Of a DNA stretch of 11,025 nt, positions 1 through 5,466 are shown in pieces. The notes below the pieces were generated by a model. That model did no database searches. It was not told where the DNA came from and worked only from the letters and a program-made list of their open reading frames with translations. Position 1 is the stretch's first letter. Each line of letters starts with the position of its first letter. A program made the translations under genes and the position numbers. Source of the DNA: Methylocapsa sp. (lineage in GTDB: Bacteria > Pseudomonadota > Alphaproteobacteria > Rhizobiales > Beijerinckiaceae); contig PLUZ01000434.1 in assembly GCA_003162995.1 (NCBI GenBank), positions 1 through 11,025 of the forward strand. Direction: 5' to 3'.

Positions 1-1552
1 CTATCCGGTGATGATCAAGGCCGCGGCCGGCGGTGGCGGCAGAGGGATGCGTATCGTCGAGTCCGCCGAGGGGATAGCCGAAGGCTTCGCCCGCGCCGCG
101 TCGGAAGCGAAATCCGCGTTCGGCGATGGCCGGGTCTTCATCGAAAAATTCATTGCCGGTCCGCGTCACATCGAAATCCAGATCCTCGGCGATAAGCACG
201 GCAACATCATTCATCTTGGCGAGCGCGAATGTTCGATCCAGCGCCGCCATCAAAAAATCATTGAGGAAGCACCTTCTCCTTTCATCGGCGAGGAGACCCG
301 CCACGCGATGGGCAAACAGGCGATCGCTCTGGCCCGGGCCGTACATTATGATTCCGCCGGAACGGTCGAATTCATCGCCGCGCAAGATGGGAGCTTTTAT
401 TTTCTCGAAATGAACACGCGGCTTCAGGTCGAGCACCCTGTGACCGAACTCATTACCGGCATCGACCTCGTCGAGCAGATGATCAGATCGGCCTTTGGCG
501 AGAAACTCGCAATCGTGCAAGCCGATGTTCGTCTTAAAGGCTCGGCGATTGAAAGCCGCATCCTGGCTGAAGATCCAACGCGGAATTTTCTCCCCTCGGC
601 CGGACGGCTCAAGACCTACCGGCCGCCGGACGGCGGCATGGGCGAGGGCGCAGCGCTGCGCATCGATGCAGGCGTCCGCGAAGGCAGCGAGGTCTCGATC
701 TATTACGATTCGCTGATCGCGAAGCTCGTGACGCACGCAGCGGATCGCACTGCGGCGATCGGAGCGCAGGCGCAAGCTCTCGATTCCTTCGTCATCGAGG
801 GCGTTGCCAACAATATTTCTTTTCTCGCCGCCACGATGGGACATAAGCGCTTTCGCGCAGGCGAGCTCTCGACGAGTTTTATCGCCGAGGAGTATCCGCA
901 CGGTTTCGCGCCGCTTGCGCCGCAAGGGGAAGCGACGGAACGGCTCGCATGTGTCGCGGCCGCAACCGATCATGTGATGAACGAACGCAAGCGCGCGATC
1001 TCGGGCCAGTTGAGTACCGCGCATCCGGTCAAATTCGCGCGGGATCGCGTGGTCATGCTCGGCAAATCTCGGCATGACGTGAGTCTCGATGACACAGATG
1101 AAGGACTAATCGTGCGATTTGAGAAGACCGGCTGCGCGCGCCTTTGCGTTTCCAGTTGGACTCCCGGTCTGCCAGTTTGGAACGGCGCGATCGATGGCGA
1201 AAGAATCCGGGTTCAGCTGCGCCCCATTCTCAACGGCACGCATTTGGCGCACGGCGGCTTTGAGGCGGACGCGCGTGTCTACACGCGGCGGGAGGCGGAG
1301 CTCGCCCTGCTCATGCCGGAGAAAAAGACGGGCGCTGGTTCCAATTTTCTGCGATGTCCGATGCCATGCCTCGTCAAATCGATCTCCGTGGCCGCCGGGC
1401 AAAGGGTCAGGTCCGGCGAAACCCTCTGCATCATCGAGGCGATGAAAATGGAAACTGCCGTATGCGTCGAATTCGATGCGACGGTCGAGAAAATCTATGT
1501 TCAACCCGGCGATTCTCTCGCCGTCGATGCGATCATCATGGCGTTTTCCTAG
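1..1552 (+). CDS. pccA: Propionyl-CoA carboxylase, biotin-carboxylase/biotin-carrier (alpha) subunit, 5'-truncated by the window edge
   Basis: Cytoplasmic biotin-dependent carboxylase subunit: it carboxylates its own biotin with ATP and bicarbonate, and the beta subunit then transfers CO2 to propionyl-CoA to give methylmalonyl-CoA. The reading frame is open from position 2 with no start in the window; 516 residues are visible where about 660 are usual. Seen in order: the glycine-rich ATP-grasp loop at the left edge (AAAGGGGRGM), the biotin-carboxylase signature FLEMNTRLQVEHPVTE (codons near 403-450), the carboxylase C-terminal domain, a divergent middle (BT-like) region with the PccA-like stretch HVMNERKRAISGQ, and a C-terminal biotinyl domain. 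The biotin-attachment motif is EAMKM, with the lysine codon at 1445-1447. The ending GDSLAVDAIIM is typical of PccA rather than of methylcrotonyl-CoA or acetyl-CoA carboxylases, so I prefer pccA; an acyl-CoA carboxylase of other specificity is the alternative. The pccB partner is not in the window. The 3' end overlaps the convergent permease by 17 bp. Confidence 0.9.
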   Translation, partial: YPVMIKAAAGGGGRGMRIVESAEGIAEGFARAASEAKSAFGDGRVFIEKFIAGPRHIEIQILGDKHGNIIHLGERECSIQRRHQKIIEEAPSPFIGEETRHAMGKQAIALARAVHYDSAGTVEFIAAQDGSFYFLEMNTRLQVEHPVTELITGIDLVEQMIRSAFGEKLAIVQADVRLKGSAIESRILAEDPTRNFLPSAGRLKTYRPPDGGMGEGAALRIDAGVREGSEVSIYYDSLIAKLVTHAADRTAAIGAQAQALDSFVIEGVANNISFLAATMGHKRFRAGELSTSFIAEEYPHGFAPLAPQGEATERLACVAAATDHVMNERKRAISGQLSTAHPVKFARDRVVMLGKSRHDVSLDDTDEGLIVRFEKTGCARLCVSSWTPGLPVWNGAIDGERIRVQLRPILNGTHLAHGGFEADARVYTRREAELALLMPEKKTGAGSNFLRCPMPCLVKSISVAAGQRVRSGETLCIIEAMKMETAVCVEFDATVEKIYVQPGDSLAVDAIIMAFS

Positions 1553-2978
1553 CTCCGGCGGATTCCGGCGGGTCGGTGTAGAAGCGGCTGTTATAGCGCC
1601 AGCGATAATAGCAGAGCGGCACGATGCCGATCAGGATCGTGCCGATGCTCATGATGGAGACACGAAAACCGAGCTGCGGCAGCTGGAAAATCCCGACGCT
1701 GGCGACAAAGAGCGCCGACGTCAGCGGAACGATCCCGGCAAACACGAGCATCCTCCAGCCGGTGAACAGCACATTGCGGTAGTACCAAGCGCAGGCAATG
1801 CCGGCTAACGCATAGTAGAATGAGACCTGCACGCCGATCGCATTGATGAGATCGCTCATCAATTGCTTGACGCTCGGCACTGTGGCCGAGGCGGCGAACA
1901 GGAGAAGCGAGACGGTGGCAACTGCGATGCCCGCGAGCCAGGGCGTCTGAAAGCGCGGATGCAGCCAGCCCATCGGCTCGCCGATCACCTGATCGCGCGC
2001 CATCGAGAACAACAGTCTCGTGCATTGTAAGAGCTGCGTCTGGAGCGTCGCAACCACGCTCACCATCACAGCGAGCACGGCGATCGCGCTCCAAGGCGCG
2101 CCGAGTGCCACATGGCCGAGGGCCGGAAGCAGATTCGCGGCATTCGCCTGGATCTGGTCTGATGTCAGAGCCATCTGGATGGCGACTTGCGCCAAAAGGA
2201 ACAGGGCAACGATCACGAAGACGCCAACGACGCCGCCGAGTCCTGCCGCCTTCTTGGCATTCGCTGTTTCCTCCGCGAGGTTGGACGCCACGTCCCAGCC
2301 GAAATAATAGAAGATCGTGATCAGCATCCCGGCGCAGAAGGAATCGAATGTGCCGAAAGCGGATGGGAAGAACCAGTCGCAGGAAAAGGGTTCGGCGGGC
2401 GCCGCGCGCGCGTTCCAGATCGCAAGCCCGCTGACCAGGATCAAAGCGCCTAATTCGAGCAAGGTCAGCACGACCTGCACTTTGGCGGTCGCGGTGATGC
2501 CGCAAGTCACGAGCGCAAGCACGCCAAGGAACCACACGGCGCCGATGCCGGTTGCCCAAAGCACGTCGTGGAGCCGTTCCGGCGCGACAAGTTCGAGCGT
2601 CGCCTCACCGGCCGGAAGCGCCGCGGCGACCATGAAGATCGTGGAGAGGCTGAGGAGCGCCCAGCCTGCGATGAAACCGAGCGCCGGATGGATGGCGCGG
2701 CCGACCCAGGCATAGGCGGCACCGGCATCCGATCGCCACAGGTTGAGATAAGAGAACGCGATAGTGATGCCGATCATCGGCAGGAAGGCGATAGAGAGTG
2801 CCGCCGGTCCAGCGATCCCAACGGCAGCGACAAGGGCCGCGGTGCTGGCGGTGATCGAATAGGCCGGCGCCGAGCCGGCGATAGCCATGACGGCCGTATC
2901 CAGGAAGCCCAGCGCCCCCTGCTTTAACGAACGTTCCAACACCCGCTTTTTACCGCGCTGTATGACATTCCGAGACAT
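1536..2978 (-). CDS. APC-superfamily amino-acid/polyamine permease
   Basis: Inner-membrane secondary transporter of 480 residues, probably importing or exchanging an amino acid or amine; the substrate cannot be read from the sequence. About 12-14 hydrophobic segments are visible. Family marks are GSAPAYS in the broken first helix (about residues 35-41), the loop AEETANAKKAAG (about 235-246, matching the APC EE-x-x-NP-like motif) and RLLFSMARDQVIG (about 321-333). I chose the ATG at 2978. An in-frame GTG at 3023 would add 15 basic residues, but it lies two bases from a repeat element and has no convincing ribosome-binding site; the ATG has only a weak one (GAGA). The stop (TGA) falls inside the last codons of pccA, so the two genes converge with a 17-bp overlap and no room for a terminator. 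The short hydrophilic tail ends near residue 480. Membership in the family is secure; a specific gene name is not. Confidence 0.88.
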   Translation of the reverse strand: MSRNVIQRGKKRVLERSLKQGALGFLDTAVMAIAGSAPAYSITASTAALVAAVGIAGPAALSIAFLPMIGITIAFSYLNLWRSDAGAAYAWVGRAIHPALGFIAGWALLSLSTIFMVAAALPAGEATLELVAPERLHDVLWATGIGAVWFLGVLALVTCGITATAKVQVVLTLLELGALILVSGLAIWNARAAPAEPFSCDWFFPSAFGTFDSFCAGMLITIFYYFGWDVASNLAEETANAKKAAGLGGVVGVFVIVALFLLAQVAIQMALTSDQIQANAANLLPALGHVALGAPWSAIAVLAVMVSVVATLQTQLLQCTRLLFSMARDQVIGEPMGWLHPRFQTPWLAGIAVATVSLLLFAASATVPSVKQLMSDLINAIGVQVSFYYALAGIACAWYYRNVLFTGWRMLVFAGIVPLTSALFVASVGIFQLPQLGFRVSIMSIGTILIGIVPLCYYRWRYNSRFYTDPPESAGARKTP

Positions 2979-3368
2979 CGAAATACGTATTCTCAATCGT
3001 TTGGAGTGCCGCCGGGCTGGCACTAGACCATGATCGCTTCAAGAGGAATCGCTCATGGTCTCTATCTTTATGTTTGGTCGCATGATCTTATCCCAAAAGT
3101 CTGCAACTTTCTGCAGATCATGGTCTGACGGTTGCGACCGCGTCCGGCCCGTGCCCGGCACTTCTCCCGGTCACAATGCCAGTCCGTTCTCTTCATAACC
3201 TATTTTCAGCGCTGGCGTGAGCAGCCGCGCAAAGATCAACTTGCACGAATATCGTCGCGTTGGCGAAGTTTTGGTTTGGTGAGAACTGTGCGGCTGGAAT
3301 TTCGTGAGATAACAGAGGGAGACCCGGTGTACGCGGCATCCTCACGGAAGCCGAGCGCCGCGCCATTT
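2979..3368. other. Gene-free stretch between the permease and the nucleotidyltransferase remnant
   Basis: 390 bp between divergently oriented genes. Its left third is taken up by the nested palindromic repeat at 3025-3126, listed separately. From 3127 to 3368 I see no convincing gene. The frame that ends as the nucleotidyltransferase remnant is open back to 3132, but its arginine-rich upstream translation resembles nothing I know. A GTG at 3327 preceded by GAGGGAG (3315-3321) is the only well-placed translation signal. No confident promoter for either flanking gene was found. Confidence 0.6.
3025..3126. repeat. 102-bp nested palindromic intergenic repeat
   Basis: The ends are a perfect 11-bp inverted repeat: AGACCATGATC at 3025-3035 and GATCATGGTCT at 3116-3126. 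Inside it are two further hairpins. The first has 16-nt arms at 3025-3040 and 3046-3061 (14 of 16 pairs) around the loop AAGAG. The second has CATGATCT at 3081-3088 facing AGATCATG at 3115-3122, with an inner AAAGT (3096-3100) and ACTTT (3106-3110) pairing around CTGCA. The CATGATCTTATCC...GATCATG layout matches, from memory, intergenic palindromes common in Hyphomicrobiales chromosomes. It carries no open reading frame, so it could be a non-autonomous (MITE-like) or REP/BIME-like element. Copy number cannot be judged from one window. Confidence 0.7.
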
Positions 3369-3650
3369 ATGAATCGTACTCAACTCGAACATATCATCCG
3401 CGCCGCGAGCCGAATCTCGGATGACGCCGAAATAGTCGTCGGCAGTGAGGCCATTTACGCGCAGGACATGAGGCTTCCCCAGATTGCTTACATATCGGAA
3501 GAAGCCCAGGTGTATCCCCGTAACCACCCCGGACGCGCCGACGATATTGACTTTGCCATTGGCGAGCTTTCGTCTTTTCACCCCGTATCAGCCGGCATAA
3601 TGGATAACGGCGACGAGCCGATGTGTGCGTCGATTGGAGTAGTTACCTAA
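3369..3650 (+). pseudogene. Truncated DUF6036-type nucleotidyltransferase remnant
   Basis: The 93 residues starting MNRTQLEHIIRAAS resemble the N-terminal half of DUF6036-family nucleotidyltransferases (AbiEii-like fold), which are often found in accessory or toxin-antitoxin-like loci. From memory, the family reads MxRxQLEHxIRAA, then EIVVxGSQAI, then EADVYPRNxPERAD.IDG.IGELSxFH. Here I see EIVVGSEAI (one residue short), EAQVYPRNHPGRADDIDFAIGELSSFH, and then a poorly matching tail. The acidic residue expected in EAD is Gln, which would damage the metal site. The full family length is about 180-200 residues, so the C-terminal half is missing. No good ribosome-binding site precedes the ATG at 3369; a GTG at 3327 has one (GAGGGAG) and would add 14 residues. 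The TAA stop overlaps the stop of the convergent DJ-1-like gene by 4 bp. I read it as a decaying gene; a short functional protein is less likely. Confidence 0.6.
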
Positions 3651-4336
3651 GCTGCTTTTTCCGCAGCGACTAACTTTAGAAGCGCTTGGGCTGCGCCGGT
3701 TGAGGATGCGGGATTCTGCCCGGTAAGGAGACGGCCATCAACGATTGAAAACGGCTGCCAGTTGGGGACTTTCTCAAAGATGCCTCCCAGCCGCTTCAAC
3801 TCATCCTCAACGAGGAACGGAACAACATTGGTGAGGTGCACAGCTTCCTCCTCGCCGTTGGTAAAACCGGTCACGCGTTTACCTTTTACAATCGGCGCAC
3901 CCTTGTAGGTGACTCGATGAAGCACACCAGGCGAATGGCAAACCAAAGCCACCGGTTTGCCGGAATTGTAGAACGATTCGATCAAGGCGATGGAATCGGT
4001 GCTTTCCGCGAGGTCCCACATGGGGCCGTGCCCGCCCACATAGAATACTGTGTCGTAATCTTCCGCTTTCACGTCGGCAAGCATGACCGTCTGGGAAAGC
4101 GCCTTTAGCGCCGCCTGGTCCTGTTTGAACCGCGCCATGGCGGGCGTCTGATTTTCCGGTAAATCGCTCTTCGGATCGATCGGCGGCTGCCCGCCTTTCG
4201 GTGAAGCGAGGGTCAGCTGCACGCCGGAGTCCCGGAAAACAAAGTAGGGGGCTGCGAACTCTTCAAGCCAGAAGCCTGTCTTGCGGCCGGTGTTGCCGAG
4301 TTGATCGTGCGATGTTAGCACCATCAGTATTTTCAC
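3647..4336 (-). CDS. DJ-1/PfpI-family protein (Hsp31-like, class I glutamine-amidotransferase fold)
   Basis: A 229-residue cytoplasmic protein of the DJ-1/PfpI superfamily, in the Hsp31/glyoxalase-III-like branch. Such proteins act as holding chaperones, peptidases, or glutathione-independent glyoxalases turning methylglyoxal into lactate. Seen: the start KILMVLTS, TGFWLEEFAAPY (about 20-31) carrying the conserved Glu, TLASPKGG (42-49), GGHGPMWDL (101-109), and the nucleophile elbow ALVCHSPGVL with Cys133 followed by His134. The start is the GTG at 4336, because it is preceded by a strong AAAGGAGAAGG ribosome-binding site (GTG about 7 nt beyond AGGAG) and matches the family N-terminus. The frame is open upstream to an ATG at 4492, but that extension would run through the hsp20 terminator. 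It follows hsp20 on the same strand with a terminator between them, so it probably has its own promoter. Which activity applies is not decidable from sequence. Confidence 0.87.
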   Translation of the reverse strand: MKILMVLTSHDQLGNTGRKTGFWLEEFAAPYFVFRDSGVQLTLASPKGGQPPIDPKSDLPENQTPAMARFKQDQAALKALSQTVMLADVKAEDYDTVFYVGGHGPMWDLAESTDSIALIESFYNSGKPVALVCHSPGVLHRVTYKGAPIVKGKRVTGFTNGEEEAVHLTNVVPFLVEDELKRLGGIFEKVPNWQPFSIVDGRLLTGQNPASSTGAAQALLKLVAAEKAA

Positions 4337-4436
4337 GTTCCTTCTCCTTTGTTCATCGTTGTGCGCATCGATTGATGTACCAAGCGGGGGATCGACATCA
4401 CACTTGAGGCGGATCTCGCGCCAAGGCATGGCCATT

Positions 4437-4469
4437 GGAAAATCCCGCCACTGTTTCCGAGCGGCGGGA
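4437..4469 (-). terminator. Intrinsic terminator downstream of hsp20
   Basis: On the minus strand a 10-bp stem is formed by 4460-4469 and 4443-4452 (CCCGCCGCT facing AGTGGCGGG, one G-U wobble, with an outer T-A pair). It closes the 7-nt loop CGGAAAC and is followed directly by ATTTTCC. It lies 27 bp after the hsp20 stop. The T-tract exists only on the minus strand, so it points in the hsp20 direction. Confidence 0.8.
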
Positions 4470-4495
4470 GCGTGCCTTTCCCTGATGATCAAGTG

Positions 4496-5014
4496 TTAGT
4501 GTTTGGTCGGTGCGTTGATTGCGATCCGTTTTGCCTTTGACTGCGCCCGCTCGGTCTTCGGCAGGATAACTTTGAGAACGCCGTTCTTGAACGAGGCCTC
4601 AATCTTATTTTCCTCGATGTCCATGCCGACCGGAATTCGCCGTTCGAAGCGGCCGTAGAAACGTTCCGAGAACTGGCGCTCCTTGTCCTCCGTCTCGGAT
4701 TTCATCTCGCCGCGAACAATCAAATTGCCGTCGTCCATAAGGAGCTCGACATCTTTTTCTTCCATGCCGGGGATTTCGGCAGAGACCGTAATTTGCTTTT
4801 CGGATTCGGTGACTTCGAGCTTCGGCCACGCGGGATTCACAAAACCCGCCCGCTGCCCGGCAAGAGGGGATAGAGCGAAGCCGCGAAAAGCTTCCTCCAG
4901 GAGGCGGTTCATTTCCCGGTGTAATGTGAGAAACGGGCTAGATCTTTCGTCGCGAAAAAGCTCTGGGACGAGATCTTGGCTCCGGGTCCAGGGAATTAGA
5001 TCGCGTATACTCAT
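4496..5014 (-). CDS. Small heat-shock protein, Hsp20/alpha-crystallin family
   Basis: A 172-residue ATP-independent cytoplasmic holdase that binds unfolding proteins. It has the usual layout: a variable N-terminal arm (1-62, including HREMNRLLEEAFRGF), an alpha-crystallin domain (about 63-155, with AEIPGMEEKDVEL and the hallmark NGVLKVILPK at 144-153), and a C-terminal tail with an I-x-I anchor (IAI at 164-166) used in oligomer assembly. The ATG at 5014 is preceded by GGAGATGAGGCT, which gives a usable ribosome-binding site. An intrinsic terminator follows. The leader is long and gene-free, with a candidate RpoH-type promoter about 270 bp upstream (5288-5315). The family is certain. The exact paralogue name (ibpA, hspA and others) is not, as alphaproteobacteria often carry several. 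Confidence 0.95.
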   Translation of the reverse strand: MSIRDLIPWTRSQDLVPELFRDERSSPFLTLHREMNRLLEEAFRGFALSPLAGQRAGFVNPAWPKLEVTESEKQITVSAEIPGMEEKDVELLMDDGNLIVRGEMKSETEDKERQFSERFYGRFERRIPVGMDIEENKIEASFKNGVLKVILPKTERAQSKAKRIAINAPTKH

Positions 5015-5038
5015 AGCCTCATCTCCATAGATCTAAGC

Positions 5039-5056
5039 GGACGCATTGGCGCGTCC
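5039..5056 (-). other. Small hairpin in the hsp20 leader
   Basis: A perfect 6-bp stem, GGACGC facing GCGTCC, with the 6-nt loop GCCAAT on the minus strand. It ends 24 nt before the hsp20 ATG. It does not cover the ribosome-binding site, so it does not by itself make an RNA thermometer. Confidence 0.4.
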
Positions 5057-5066
5057 TCCTGCGACC

Positions 5067-5089
5067 CACGCTTCCGGCCACGTTCCGGC
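5067..5089. repeat. Short tandem repeat in the hsp20 leader
   Basis: Two adjacent near-identical units, CACGCTTCCGGC (5067-5078) and CACGTTCCGGC (5079-5089), differing by one base plus a 1-nt indel. They fall in the presumed 5' leader of hsp20. No function is evident. Confidence 0.5.
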
Positions 5090-5287
5090 TGAGCTTTGGG
5101 CCGTGTGCAATTGACCCTTGTAAAGGCCACCTGAGCCAGCCGTGCTCGCGCGCAGCTAGTTCTACACAGTCCTCGCCCCGCCGCCGGCCTGCGCGGACGC
5201 AATATTAGCTGCCACGCGCAACGTTGAGCTGGTCTTTCCCACCGCTCACGACATGTGAGGCAATGGTGACAAGCGCCTGCATTAAAA

Positions 5288-5315
5288 ATCTGGAGAGCGG
5301 CCCGCGAGGGTCAAG
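5288..5315 (-). promoter_or_regulatory. Candidate RpoH (sigma-32-type) promoter for hsp20
   Basis: On the minus strand CCCCTTGACC contains a -35-like CTTGACC (5309-5315), followed after 13 nt by CTCCAGAT (5288-5295). The enterobacterial heat-shock consensus is CTTGAAA and CCCCATNT, so 5 of 7 positions agree in each box and the spacing is acceptable. It lies upstream of a heat-shock gene and downstream of the ntrX hairpin, which fits. Against it, the predicted leader of about 265 nt is long. This is an inference from motif and position only. Confidence 0.35.
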
Positions 5316-5374
5316 GGGCTATTTGCAAAACCCGTGTGCCACTCGGTGTCGCATCACCCGCGCAATCGCGCCGG

Positions 5375-5409
5375 TGCGCGATCCGGTTTCGTTCGGACCA
5401 GATCGCGCA
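5375..5409 (-). terminator. Long inverted repeat after ntrX; possible transcript end
   Basis: Arms TGCGCGATC (5375-5383) and GATCGCGCA (5401-5409) pair perfectly, and GGT (5385-5387) pairs with ACC (5397-5399). The single mismatch becomes a G-U wobble in the minus-strand transcript, giving a 13-bp stem with a 9-nt loop. It lies 57 bp after the ntrX stop. No T-tract follows, so it is not a classical intrinsic terminator. It could protect the 3' end of the ntrYX mRNA, act with Rho, or be a palindromic repeat. Confidence 0.45.
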
Positions 5410-5466
5410 TCACAGCTTATTCATGACCATGGCCGCTAATCGGGTTTCTGGTTTCGAAGAGTATTT

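Larger units (their letters stand above)
5015..5466. other. Gene-free stretch between ntrX and hsp20
   Basis: 452 bp downstream of ntrX and upstream of hsp20, both on the minus strand. Reading in that direction, it holds a long inverted repeat (5375-5409), a candidate heat-shock promoter (5288-5315), a perfect CAACGTTG palindrome (5219-5226), a tandem repeat (5067-5089) and a small GC-rich hairpin (GGACGC/GCGTCC, 5039-5056) about 25 nt before the hsp20 start. The short arginine-rich open frames here look like chance. One of them (5011-5202, minus) overlaps the hsp20 ATG by ATGA but has no recognisable content. Confidence 0.55.

Noticed and set aside
1591..2559. 322-codon minus-strand frame inside the permease
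   Set aside because: An arginine-rich out-of-frame shadow of the permease, which has clear membrane helices and APC motifs.
4337..4492. N-terminal extension of the DJ-1-like protein to an ATG at 4492
   Set aside because: It would run through the hsp20 terminator, lacks family similarity, and the GTG at 4336 has a strong ribosome-binding site.
5015..5110. ROSE-type RNA thermometer in the hsp20 leader
   Set aside because: The leader has hairpins, but I find no U(U/C)GCU-like segment able to pair with the GGAG ribosome-binding site.
5281..5320. Intrinsic terminator for ntrX ending in the T-run at 5284-5288
   Set aside because: The only possible stem (GCCC/GGGC) is 4 bp, has a 12-nt loop and is not adjacent to the T-run.
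5323..5341. Sigma-54-like promoter upstream of hsp20 on the minus strand (TGGCAC ... TTTTGCA), tempting beside ntrX
   Set aside because: The GG and GC doublets are 12 nt apart; sigma-54 promoters need 10.
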